Positions 1 to 8,416 of a stretch of DNA of 64,000 nt are shown in pieces. The notes beneath the pieces are model-generated. The model was given only the letters and a program-made list of their open reading frames with translations. It was not told where the DNA came from and made no database searches. Each line of letters starts with the position of its first letter. Positions within the stretch are counted from its first letter, which is position 1. Both the position numbers and the translations under genes were made by a program. Origin of the DNA: Helicobacter marmotae (GTDB lineage Bacteria > Campylobacterota > Campylobacteria > Campylobacterales > Helicobacteraceae); the NCBI RefSeq assembly GCF_003364255.1, contig NZ_NXLR01000010.1, positions 1 through 64,000 on the forward strand, written 5' to 3'.

Positions 1-85
1 AATTAATGAAACCTAACCAAAAGAAGAAACCAGAAGCCCAATCAAATGGGAATGAAATATTACATATTTGAAGCTTAAATGGGGC
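1..85. other. left-edge intergenic stretch
   Basis: Short non-coding stretch downstream of the lpxL-like gene. I see no gene, RNA or clear terminator in it. Confidence 0.5.
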
Positions 86-1000
86 TTAAGGGGTGTAAAT
101 GTCTCTGTAGGCTGACTTCCAACGTTTATGAAACCAAAACCAATCTTTGGGCTTGTTTCTTATCACATTTTCTATCACATTCGCTTGGGCTTGTGTCGCC
201 TCAAGTATATCAGCTATACTATCTTTGCTTTTTGTGCAATAAATAGGTGGATAATAGCGCACTTCAAAGCTTTTATAGTCTTCATTAATGCTAATTATCA
301 ATGGCACAATGCCTACGCCAAAACGTCTTGAAAGCACAGAGGCAATAGTAGTATGTGTAGCCCTCTTGCCAAAAAATTCAATCCACACACCCTCATTTTC
401 TGAAATATTCTGATCAACCAAAATACCAGCAACTGCATTATCCTTGCTATAAAGCTTGAGTAAATGCTTGAAAGCTCCCCGCTTATCAATAAATTTTACA
501 TTTTGTGCCTCTCTACGTGCAATAATCATCTGATTAATCGCATCAAATGGCGTTAATCGCCCTAAAGAAGCCATATTGCAAAACGCATAGCGCGGGGGTA
601 GGACATTTGCAATCGCCTCCCAATACCCATAATGTGCGGAAATAACAACCGCGCCATTATCGTGCTTCAAAGTATCTAAAAAGTAATGCTCATCAACAAA
701 AGAAAATCTCTGCGTATGCTTCTCTAAAGGGATAAATACCGCCCTTATTGTCTCTAATAGCACAAAGGCAAAATTCTCATAGCAAGTTTTAATAATATGC
801 TTTTTTTCTTCTTCGCTCATTTGCGCTCCATAGACAAAGTCTAAATTTGCCTTTGCGTCCCTAAATCGCCTCCTATCACAAACCCTCATTATAAAAGCCA
901 AAGCCTTGATATGCCCCACAAAAAGCCGATGAGGCATTTTAGCAAGGCAAAAGCCCATACTATTAGCTATAACCCAAACAAGCTTTGCCCATATATTCAT
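86..1000 (-). CDS. lpxL: lipid A biosynthesis late acyltransferase (LpxL/HtrB family)
   Basis: Predicted to transfer a secondary acyl chain to the lipid A precursor at the cytoplasmic face of the inner membrane. The 304-residue protein has the family's H-X4-E/D catalytic motif (HYGYWE, about residues 121-126), an N-terminal hydrophobic anchor, and the Trp-rich C-terminal WFWFHKRWK signature. Length is normal for the family. It starts at ATG with an upstream GAGG-like site and follows waaC by 3 bp on the same strand, so the two are probably co-transcribed. The order lpxL-waaC-gppA-ferredoxin matches H. pylori HP0280-HP0277, where the enzyme is called WaaM/HtrB. Which acyl chain is transferred cannot be told from the sequence. 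Confidence 0.88.
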   Translation of the reverse strand: MNIWAKLVWVIANSMGFCLAKMPHRLFVGHIKALAFIMRVCDRRRFRDAKANLDFVYGAQMSEEEKKHIIKTCYENFAFVLLETIRAVFIPLEKHTQRFSFVDEHYFLDTLKHDNGAVVISAHYGYWEAIANVLPPRYAFCNMASLGRLTPFDAINQMIIARREAQNVKFIDKRGAFKHLLKLYSKDNAVAGILVDQNISENEGVWIEFFGKRATHTTIASVLSRRFGVGIVPLIISINEDYKSFEVRYYPPIYCTKSKDSIADILEATQAQANVIENVIRNKPKDWFWFHKRWKSAYRDIYTP

Positions 1001-1003
1001 TGC

Positions 1004-2068
1004 CTATCCTCTTATAGAATCTAATAATGTATTTGCACTCATACAAATAGCCTCTGGCGTAATGTTGCTAATAGAAAAATCGCTCTTTTGATAACTTGGC
1101 TTTTCACTCCCGCATAAAAACTGATTGTATGGGCTATTAAGCGCGAAACGTTCAGGGGCGGTATTGCCATAAAGCGTAAGGGAAGCTCTTTGCATAGCCC
1201 ATGCTAAGTGCGTAACACCCGTATCTCCGCCAATCACCAAATGCACCCTTTGCATAAGAGCTTTTAGGCAATCCATTGAAAGAATTGGCAGCACAAATAC
1301 CCTATCTTGCGTGCTAAAATGCTCTTTGATACGCCATGCTTTATTACTACTATGCTGCAGAAGCAAAATCTGCGCATTGGAGCGAGAATCTAAGAGCTGC
1401 GTAATGACTTGAACAAATAAATCTACAGGATAACTTTTTGATTCTAAACTCGCTTCAAGCACTAATAGCAGCGTCTCTTTATTATCTTGCGCCGAGCCAA
1501 AAGCTTGCTTCAACACTCCCTCTACTTGTATTTGCGACTTTGCACTTACTCCAAAAGCCTTAGCACGATTGGCATAAAAGCCTTTTTCATCATATTCTCC
1601 TATCTCAAATGCAGTGTTTATGAGTGCAAAATTACGTTTTAAAATATGCTCCTTGTAGGGGATATGCACCTTATGCGTGTAGCACACACTCCCGAGGGGT
1701 TCTTTTATAGAATCTCTAGCAAATCCCCAAAATTCATCTTTGCAAATCATCGCCCCACATAGGGCTGACTTCACTAAACCCTGCATATCAATAAGCTTAT
1801 GATAGCACCCTAAAGAACGCAATAGAGCCATTATGCGAGGGACTGCTCTAAGCCCGCCTTTTTTGAGATCTATATAAATAAGCTTATCAATGCATGGGCT
1901 ATCTTCCAGCACTGCGCCAAAAGCACTATCTACAATCCAGCTTAAATGCACACCTTGCGGATACTTCTGCTCCAAATGCGCCCTTAAAGCAGGCAATACG
2001 CATGCCCCAACAATCACATCACCAAGACTTGAAAGTCGTAAAAGCGCGATCTTTATCGGTGCTGACAT
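1004..2068 (-). CDS. waaC: lipopolysaccharide heptosyltransferase I
   Basis: GT-B fold glycosyltransferase (family 9) that adds the first L,D-heptose to Kdo in the LPS inner core. Seen here: an N-terminal LLRLSSLGDVI segment typical of ADP-heptose:LPS transferases and a C-terminal VIGGDTGVTHLA motif of the nucleotide-sugar site. I choose the ATG at 2068 (354 residues). The open frame extends to a TTG at 2104 inside gppA, but the family start motif lies directly after the ATG. It sits between gppA and lpxL on the same strand, an LPS pair inside a conserved Helicobacter operon. Confidence 0.88.
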   Translation of the reverse strand: MSAPIKIALLRLSSLGDVIVGACVLPALRAHLEQKYPQGVHLSWIVDSAFGAVLEDSPCIDKLIYIDLKKGGLRAVPRIMALLRSLGCYHKLIDMQGLVKSALCGAMICKDEFWGFARDSIKEPLGSVCYTHKVHIPYKEHILKRNFALINTAFEIGEYDEKGFYANRAKAFGVSAKSQIQVEGVLKQAFGSAQDNKETLLLVLEASLESKSYPVDLFVQVITQLLDSRSNAQILLLQHSSNKAWRIKEHFSTQDRVFVLPILSMDCLKALMQRVHLVIGGDTGVTHLAWAMQRASLTLYGNTAPERFALNSPYNQFLCGSEKPSYQKSDFSISNITPEAICMSANTLLDSIRG

Positions 2069-2081
2069 ATACTTCTTACTC

Positions 2082-3557
2082 TTAAAAAGCCTTGATAAAC
2101 TCAATATTTAGAGGCTCTGGCTTATGAAGCTTTATGATATTCTCTCTAGCCAAATACAAATCTGCTGTGGTATAAATCTTTAGTGTCTTTGATTTGAGAT
2201 ATTCATAACGTATCTGCACATTCCCCTCACTTCGGCAAAGCGTCTCGCTCAAAGCTAGCATAAAGCTTAACCACTGCAAACTTAAGAGTTTTGGCATCAT
2301 ATCGCTTATGCCCCTGATGCTTTCATCTTGGGGAATCTTCTTGCCGCTATATTCTACAAGTAAGCAAATACTCATACGTTCTGCATGTGAAAAGCCATAT
2401 TCCAAAGCATTTAATAAGAAGTATGAGCCATGATAGGAGGCATTATAAAAATTTAGAATCCTTCCAATACTTGAGAGATACGAAGCGGTATGAAGCAACT
2501 TTTTACATTGCTCATCAAGCTTGTGCATAGGAAAAAGTGCATCAAAAATTTTTAAAGATTCTTTGCGGGTCATTTCTGCATATCGTTTATCAAGCATAAA
2601 GCGATCTTCTATCGCGCTAATGGAGGGATTAAATGCTTTAGGGAAAGTATTCTTATGCCCACGTAATAAATCACTCAAATACACGCCCTCTCGCACACCC
2701 ACGCCACTTGTAACAATCTCTTTTGTACCAAAATGCATAAGAAACATTTGCAAAATAAGCGCCCCGCTGCGAATGTTATCGATTCTATCTTGCGGTACGC
2801 CCATTTCTTGGAGTTTATCAAGCGAAGAATGCGAAATCTTTTCAAAAAACTTGAGATTCTGCATAACATCTACCTCATAGCCATGCACCTCTTCAATGGG
2901 ATACCTTTTATACTTCATAATCATTTTTGAAAGTGCCCGTATCGTGCCTCCCACGCCAAATACACGATGATGTTTAAAATGCTGCGGAATATCTTTTAGC
3001 TGCTCTTGGATAAAGCCAATAGCCCCCTCTATATTATCTTCCTTATCAAAAAAAAGCTCTTTTAGCCGAATGGTGCCAATATTAAGAGAAATGAGATCAA
3101 TTATCTTGCCATCTTCAATCAAAGCACATTCCGTACTTCCTCCGCCTATATCCATAGTAATGCCATCTTTATAGTGCAAGAGATTAGCACATGCTATCCC
3201 TCCATAAAGTGCCTCTTTTTTTCCATCAATCACTTTCACAGAGAGGGCACATTCTCTCCGTGCTCTCTCTAAAAATACTTTTGCATTAGGCGCATCACGT
3301 AATGCAGATGTAGCTACGCAGAAAATCTTACGACTCTTATGGGCTTTAGCAATTTGCACAAATTCTTTAAGCGCACAAATGGCTCGCTCCATAGGCACCT
3401 CACCAAGAACCCCTCCAGATTCATAACACCCCTCCGAGATACGCACTTTTGACTTTACTTCATAAATAAGATGAAATGCAAAACGCGAAGTTTTGCGAAA
3501 AATCGCCATACGTACAGAGTTTGAACCAATATCAATAACTGATGTAATTTTCGCCAT
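2082..3557 (-). CDS. gppA: Ppx/GppA family phosphatase (exopolyphosphatase / guanosine pentaphosphatase)
   Basis: ASKHA-fold hydrolase acting on polyphosphate and/or pppGpp, linking to the stringent response. The 491-residue protein begins with the phosphate-1 motif VIDIGSNSVRM, has the phosphate-2 loop DIGGGSTECAL near residue 137, and a C-terminal HD-like helical region. It overlaps the ferredoxin stop by one base, so coupling is likely. In H. pylori the equivalent is HP0278. Substrate preference between polyphosphate and pppGpp is not decidable here. Confidence 0.88.
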   Translation of the reverse strand: MAKITSVIDIGSNSVRMAIFRKTSRFAFHLIYEVKSKVRISEGCYESGGVLGEVPMERAICALKEFVQIAKAHKSRKIFCVATSALRDAPNAKVFLERARRECALSVKVIDGKKEALYGGIACANLLHYKDGITMDIGGGSTECALIEDGKIIDLISLNIGTIRLKELFFDKEDNIEGAIGFIQEQLKDIPQHFKHHRVFGVGGTIRALSKMIMKYKRYPIEEVHGYEVDVMQNLKFFEKISHSSLDKLQEMGVPQDRIDNIRSGALILQMFLMHFGTKEIVTSGVGVREGVYLSDLLRGHKNTFPKAFNPSISAIEDRFMLDKRYAEMTRKESLKIFDALFPMHKLDEQCKKLLHTASYLSSIGRILNFYNASYHGSYFLLNALEYGFSHAERMSICLLVEYSGKKIPQDESIRGISDMMPKLLSLQWLSFMLALSETLCRSEGNVQIRYEYLKSKTLKIYTTADLYLARENIIKLHKPEPLNIEFIKAF

Positions 3558-3808
3558 TATTCCCCTCTTTGAAGGGTTTCAAACTTATATTTTAATTCTT
3601 CAATACTCTCAATATTATCAGGATCTGGCACAATAGCATCTACGGGGCATACCGAGAGGCAACTTGGCTCATCATAGCTCCCCACACATTCTGTACAAAT
3701 ATCCGGATCAATGCTATATATAGGGTCTCCCTCCTCAATCGCACTATTAGGGCATTCTTCAGCACATGCATCACATGCAATACATTCATTATTTATCATT
3801 AAAGCCAT
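3557..3808 (-). CDS. 2[4Fe-4S] ferredoxin, YfhL/Allochromatium type
   Basis: Small electron carrier of 83 residues. The first cluster motif is C-X2-C-X2-C-X3-C-P (CIACDACAEECP); the second is the unusual C-X2-C-X8-C-X3-C (CTEC...CLSVCP) that defines the YfhL/Fdx subgroup. The start is placed at the ATG at 3808 because the family begins MALMI; an in-frame extension to 3823 adds only five residues. It is the equivalent of H. pylori HP0277. Its redox partner is not evident from the neighbours. Confidence 0.88.
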   Translation of the reverse strand: MALMINNECIACDACAEECPNSAIEEGDPIYSIDPDICTECVGSYDEPSCLSVCPVDAIVPDPDNIESIEELKYKFETLQRGE

Positions 3809-3850
3809 TTTGTACTCCAACATTGATTTAAATAAAATCTTATCTTTTAG

Positions 3851-4582
3851 CTAAAGATTCTTTAAGTTTAGCTTAACCTTATTAACCTTATCGCTCTCAT
3901 CTCTTACCCATACATCGACGCCATATTCATCGCTGGCATTCGTGGCAATTACCTGAGTATTTGGCACAAGGCTTAAAAGTTCGCTAAAGTTTTCTTGCAG
4001 GATAAAAAGCATATCTGCGCCATTAAAAATTGCTCTTTTAAGCTCATCTTTATCCCTTATAAACACAAATACATCAAGCTCTAATCGCCTTGCAAAATCT
4101 AAAAGCTGCTTAAAGTCCTTGCCATCAAGTGGAGCAATGGGCATAAAAAGCATATCTGCGCCAAAAAGGGCAGATTCTAAAACCTGATATACATCAAGGA
4201 AAATATCTGCATGTATGATAGGCAATGTGCTATGGCGACGTAAAAGAGAGATGGGCTCTAAATGACTCATACACTCCTCATCTTGATTTTGTGCATATTG
4301 CGCAGACAAATCAAGCATATACGCATGAGGCTCTTTATTGGGATTCTCTTTAGCACAAGCATAAAGCAAGGGGGTGTGCTGCGATGAATTTGCAATGGAA
4401 TATGTATGAATCACCTTAGGCATATTCCGCAGTTCTGTGCGAATGAAAAATTCCCTTTTAATGCGAGGCATATAAGGACTATAGCTCAATGTACGCCCTA
4501 GGGTATCAAAATCAATCATACCTTTACGCGCTTTAAGCTTAGCACTAGCTTGCAAGATACATTCCCTATTTATTTCTATCAT
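3851..4582 (-). CDS. TrpC-like (indole-3-glycerol phosphate synthase fold) protein, probably non-canonical
   Basis: The protein follows the layout of indole-3-glycerol phosphate synthase. Segments such as LPIIHADIFLDVYQVLESALFGAD and ELKRAIFNGADMLFI match the beta/alpha pattern PVLRKDF-x-IDEYQIYEARAFGAD and ELERALEAGADIIGINNRNL. Several usual active-site positions differ: the Lys of the RKDF motif is replaced (IHAD) and the C-terminal phosphate-binding part is weak. It is 243 residues, a little short. The start is ATG 4582, preceded by GGAG; a GTG lies one codon upstream. It occupies the place of HP0276 next to the ferredoxin, not a trp operon. It may be a conserved TIM-barrel paralogue with another role. 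Confidence 0.55.
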   Translation of the reverse strand: MIEINRECILQASAKLKARKGMIDFDTLGRTLSYSPYMPRIKREFFIRTELRNMPKVIHTYSIANSSQHTPLLYACAKENPNKEPHAYMLDLSAQYAQNQDEECMSHLEPISLLRRHSTLPIIHADIFLDVYQVLESALFGADMLFMPIAPLDGKDFKQLLDFARRLELDVFVFIRDKDELKRAIFNGADMLFILQENFSELLSLVPNTQVIATNASDEYGVDVWVRDESDKVNKVKLNLKNL

Positions 4583-5028
4583 CACTCACTCCATTATTTC
4601 ACGCTAGATTCTACCATAATCGATAAACCGCTAAGACACTTCTATTCCTTTATCCTGCAAGATATGGCTAAGATTCTCTACAAAGCTTAAAAATGCCAAC
4701 TCGAATTCTTATGACCAAATTGCCATATTGAGCCTTTTGCAAAATATCTCTATTTGAATCACTAACGACTCTGCCCTTTTTGTTATGTCTTAGGGCTTGT
4801 AAAGCCCTAAGAATCTCTATTGGAGCCATCTAGTGCTTCGGGTAGAAATTCTCCTCCTTAGGGGACTAAATATGAAAAGCCATCTCCCCTCTTCCTTGTC
4901 TGCTAAGATTTGCAAATCTACCAAACTATCGCATTTGAGTGCTATATTTACTCTCAATGTAAATGCTTTTTTAAGCCTCTATATTCTAAGATAGCAAAAA
5001 TTTTGCAAGAAATTTTATAGGACATAAA
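4583..5028. other. 446-bp intergenic region with a dispersed repeat and a hairpin
   Basis: There is no credible gene here. The middle holds a dispersed repeat copy (listed separately). The right end, next to the oxidoreductase gene, has a TAGGACATAAA-ATG ribosome site and is AT-rich, so the promoter for that gene probably lies there. The left end should carry the promoter of the TrpC-like to lpxL operon. Confidence 0.5.
4756..4852. repeat. dispersed intergenic repeat, copy A, with perfect hairpin
   Basis: This stretch aligns with 23188-23276 and with blocks inside the Type III mod gene: GACTCT..C..TTTTGT-ATGTCTTAGGG, then GAAT-CT-TTGGAG--ATCTAGTG-TTCG-GTAGA-ATTCT. Within it, 4789-4798 and 4802-4811 form a perfect 10-bp inverted repeat (CTTAGGGCTT / AAGCCCTAAG) around a 3-nt loop. 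No T-run follows, so a plain Rho-independent terminator is unlikely. Confidence 0.6.
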
Positions 5029-6027
5029 ATGGCAAAGCTACTCAAGTGTGCTCTCATTGGCTATGGATATTGGGGTCGTAATGTCGCCAAAGCTCTGCAT
5101 AATAGCACTGATTTTAAGCTTATGACTATTTATGATAATGACAAACAAGCACAACTTGAAGCTACCCAAACTTATGCCCTTAAAAGCTATGAGAGCTATG
5201 AGGCGATTTTATTAGACAAAAGTATCCAAGCAGTTTTTATTATCACTCCCCCGCATACGCACTATCACCTTGCCAAAGCCGCTTTAGAATCTAGCAAGCA
5301 TACGTTTGTAGAAAAGCCCCTTACGACACAAAGCGCGCAGGCAAGATACCTCTATGACCTAGCAGATTCACAAAATGTAAAACTTTATTGCGATCATATA
5401 TTTTTACACTCACCTGCCATAGCTTATCTTAAAGCACATATACAAAGCTTTGGGGAAATTGTCTATATCAATGCAAGGCGCATTAATTTAGGCTTATTTC
5501 AAAGCAATGTTGATGTGATTTGGGATTTAGCCATCCATGATCTAAGCATTATTGACTATCTTGTGGGGCTTGAGATTGAGGAGGTCTCTACCTTTGGGGC
5601 TAAGTACCTTGACTATCCTAATGACGCCCTAGCAAACATCAACCTATCCCTTAAAAATGGCATTATCATCACGCTTAATCTCTCATGGCTTAGCCCCATT
5701 AAGGTGCGCGAAATGATTATTGGAGGGAGTAAAAAAACAGCCATTTATGATGAAACAAAAAGAGACAAAATCACCATTTTTGATACAGGCGTAGTGATAA
5801 AAAATACATTTGATAAAACAAATCTCTATAAAAAAATGGTTGAATACAAGCTTGGGGTGCAATTCTGCCCTACTTTACCCCATAACCTAGCACTCGATAA
5901 CTCTATAGCTTACTTTGGGCACTACATTCTAGGGCATACAAAAGAAGTCAAAAATGACAAGGCACATGTATTAAGGGTAATTGAAGCCTTAGAGCAAATC
6001 AGTTTGGCGAAGTCGCCTCCACTATAG
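5029..6027 (+). CDS. Gfo/Idh/MocA family NAD(P)-dependent oxidoreductase
   Basis: Predicted dehydrogenase acting on a sugar or nucleotide-sugar. The 332-residue protein has an N-terminal Rossmann fold (ALIGYGYWGRNVAKAL, GxGxxG type) and the family EKPLTT motif near residue 94, where the Lys is catalytic. The C-terminal alpha/beta domain follows with a YDH..LHS..I region. The start is an ATG with GGA upstream. It stands alone and its 3' end overlaps the convergent M16 gene by 29 bp. Related enzymes (WbpB/WlbA) serve LPS or glycan synthesis, but no neighbour confirms that here. Confidence 0.8.
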   Translation: MAKLLKCALIGYGYWGRNVAKALHNSTDFKLMTIYDNDKQAQLEATQTYALKSYESYEAILLDKSIQAVFIITPPHTHYHLAKAALESSKHTFVEKPLTTQSAQARYLYDLADSQNVKLYCDHIFLHSPAIAYLKAHIQSFGEIVYINARRINLGLFQSNVDVIWDLAIHDLSIIDYLVGLEIEEVSTFGAKYLDYPNDALANINLSLKNGIIITLNLSWLSPIKVREMIIGGSKKTAIYDETKRDKITIFDTGVVIKNTFDKTNLYKKMVEYKLGVQFCPTLPHNLALDNSIAYFGHYILGHTKEVKNDKAHVLRVIEALEQISLAKSPPL

Positions 6028-7306
6028 CAAAGCTCATCTGCAAGACTTCTTTATGTGATTTAATGTATGCATTTAATGCCTCCAAACTTAAATCCTTAAT
6101 GAGTGCTAACTCTCTTTTACGATTATCTAAAGGCAAGCCTTGAAAATAATTGACAAATTTCGCGCTCAAGCGGGAAGCAAGTGTTTCTTCCAGCAATGGC
6201 TCACTCCCTAACAAAAAGGCTTTAGCCGCTTGAAGCTCCTCATCTTTTGCGCCATTGGTGATAAAATCATTCACCACCTCTTTAACAACTTTTATTGCCT
6301 CATCTTTACTTTCAAGCTTTGTTTGCAAATATCCGCTCGCATAGTTTGCACTGCCTGAAACATTAATACGCATTGAAGCAGAATATGCCAAACCTCTCTT
6401 TACACGCACTTCTTCCAATATGCGCGAGCCAAAGCCCGAGGCGCCAAGTATAAAGCCCATCACCTTAGCCATATAATTTTTCTCTTTATCTCCCACATCA
6501 AAGGGTGCGCCAAAATATATAAAAGCCTGTTCTGTTGGTTTTTGTATCACAATAGAATCTGCATCTCTTGAGGCTTCAAAATGCAAGCGTGCTTTTGCCT
6601 CTCCTTTGGGCAAATGTTCTAAAAGGGTTGTAAGTTCCTTTTTAAGTTTCTCCTCTTGCATATCACCGCCTGCTACGATAATCAAACGATTTAGCACAAG
6701 ATTACGTTTTAAAAATGCCTCTATATCTTCAAGTCTGATAGATTCTATACTTTGTTTATCCCCAATAAGTGGAATAGCTAAAGGTGTGCCTTTAAAAAGG
6801 ATTTTATTTAGATTTTTCTGTGCTACATCATCAAAATCGCTCTGGGCACGAGCTAACTTACTTAGGCTAAGCATTTTGATTTTCTCTAAGGATTCCATTG
6901 TGAGGTTTGGATCATCTAAAAGCATACCTAAAAACTCAAAAGCATTATGCTCAAATTCCTTAAGATAAGAGAGGCTAAGACTTAGCGTTTGTAGCCCCAC
7001 ACTTGCTTGCAAGCTAATAGCCTTACTCTCTAGCTTTTGGGCAAATCCTACATTGCCTAGCCCCTTAGTGCCCTCATTAAGCATATTAGCACTCATCGCT
7101 CCTAGCCCTGCTATCTCACCATCAGCGCTTCCGCCTACAAAGACTAGCTGTAGATTCCCTATTGGAAGATTCTTACTCTCTTCAAAGATAAGCGGCACAG
7201 CCACATCATTGATTGTTATAAAATCCGCCTCTACTTTGTCTTTATCTTGTGCATTCATACTGCCTCCTAATATCGCCATTATCATTAAGCTCAAAAAAAC
7301 TCTCAT
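5999..7306 (-). CDS. M16 family peptidase-like protein lacking the zinc motif
   Basis: Exported protein of 435 residues with an N-terminal signal peptide (MRVFLSLMIMAILGGSMNA). Both M16 repeats are present: a strand-rich N-half and a C-half with the FGAPFDVGDKEK and SRILEEVRVKRGLAYS segments, the latter the family R/Y region. The inverse zinc motif HXXEH expected near residue 68 is missing; that position reads GLGAMSANML. It therefore resembles the non-catalytic partner of an M16B pair. It overlaps mqnC by 4 bp (ATGA) and lies in a block with mqnC and bamA as in H. pylori (HP0657 region). Confidence 0.8.
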   Translation of the reverse strand: MRVFLSLMIMAILGGSMNAQDKDKVEADFITINDVAVPLIFEESKNLPIGNLQLVFVGGSADGEIAGLGAMSANMLNEGTKGLGNVGFAQKLESKAISLQASVGLQTLSLSLSYLKEFEHNAFEFLGMLLDDPNLTMESLEKIKMLSLSKLARAQSDFDDVAQKNLNKILFKGTPLAIPLIGDKQSIESIRLEDIEAFLKRNLVLNRLIIVAGGDMQEEKLKKELTTLLEHLPKGEAKARLHFEASRDADSIVIQKPTEQAFIYFGAPFDVGDKEKNYMAKVMGFILGASGFGSRILEEVRVKRGLAYSASMRINVSGSANYASGYLQTKLESKDEAIKVVKEVVNDFITNGAKDEELQAAKAFLLGSEPLLEETLASRLSAKFVNYFQGLPLDNRKRELALIKDLSLEALNAYIKSHKEVLQMSFAIVEATSPN

Positions 7307-8403
7307 TCATATCGCTCCAAAATTTCATAAGCTGTATTGCGCTTTGCAGGATAACTGCCAATATCCTTAATAAGGGCTATCATTTCTTGGGCATTCATTG
7401 AGTTACACACTCCCGCACTTGATACGACATTTTCTTCCATCATCGTGCTTCCTAAATCATTTGCCCCAAAAAGCAATGCCAACTGCCCTATATGCGAGCC
7501 TTGTGTAACCCAACTACTTTGTATATTCTTAAAATTATCAAGATAGATTCTACTACATGCCAAAAGCCGTAAATAGCGATTTGATGAGGCTTTATGGATA
7601 TGAGGCATTTCTTTTTGTAAAGGTGTGTTATCAGGCTGAAAGCTCCACAAAATAAATGCTCTAAATCCACCAAATTCATCTTGCAAATCACGCAAAACCC
7701 TCCAATGAGCGAGAATATCTTCATCACTCTCCACACTGCCAAACATCATCGTAGCTGTGCTTTTCATACCTATGCGATGGGCTTCTCTATGCACTTCTAG
7801 CCATTCTTTTGTATCAAGTTTTTTAGGGGCGATAATATCCCTTACCCTATCACTTAAAATTTCTGCCCCTGCACCCGGGATAGAAGATAGTCCCGCTGCT
7901 TGAAGACGCTTTAAAACCTCAGGGATAGAGATCTTAGAAACCTTAGCAATATAATTTACCTCAATGGCAGAAAATCCATGAATGGTAATCATAGGATACT
8001 TTTGTGCGATATGTGAGACAAGCTCCTCATACCATTCAATCTTTAATTTAGGATGTACCCCTCCTTGAAAGAGAATTTGCGTCCCACCAATCTCTAAAAG
8101 CTCATCAATTTTTTTATCAATTTCTTCAAAGCTTAAAATATATATGCCCTCTTCACCTATTCTACGTTTAAATGCACAAAATTTGCAATCTACCCAACAA
8201 ATATTGGTATAGTTAATATTCCTATCAATAATAAAAGTAGTGATATTTTCAGGGTGAAGTTTGGCTTTTATGGCATTTGCCATACGTCCAAGCTCACGCA
8301 AATCCCCATAACGCATTAAATCTAAAATTTCTTTATCACTCACGCGTTGTATATTTTGATACTGCTCTGAAGATGTGCTTAATGCGCCCTGTAAATCACT
8401 CAT
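7303..8403 (-). CDS. mqnC: cyclic dehypoxanthine futalosine synthase (radical SAM)
   Basis: Radical SAM enzyme of the futalosine menaquinone pathway that cyclises dehypoxanthine futalosine. The cluster motif C-X3-C-X2-C is present as CWVDCKFC inside DRNINYTNICWVDCKFCAFKR-like context, and the C-terminal FRAFILWSFQPDNTPL segment is characteristic of MqnC rather than MqnE. The start is ATG 8403, 366 residues, preceded by AAGGAG; the frame extends further upstream into bamA but the ribosome site fixes this start. It is co-directional with bamA (13 bp gap) and the M16 gene (4 bp overlap). Confidence 0.9.
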   Translation of the reverse strand: MSDLQGALSTSSEQYQNIQRVSDKEILDLMRYGDLRELGRMANAIKAKLHPENITTFIIDRNINYTNICWVDCKFCAFKRRIGEEGIYILSFEEIDKKIDELLEIGGTQILFQGGVHPKLKIEWYEELVSHIAQKYPMITIHGFSAIEVNYIAKVSKISIPEVLKRLQAAGLSSIPGAGAEILSDRVRDIIAPKKLDTKEWLEVHREAHRIGMKSTATMMFGSVESDEDILAHWRVLRDLQDEFGGFRAFILWSFQPDNTPLQKEMPHIHKASSNRYLRLLACSRIYLDNFKNIQSSWVTQGSHIGQLALLFGANDLGSTMMEENVVSSAGVCNSMNAQEMIALIKDIGSYPAKRNTAYEILERYE

Positions 8404-8416
8404 ATATACTCCTTGT

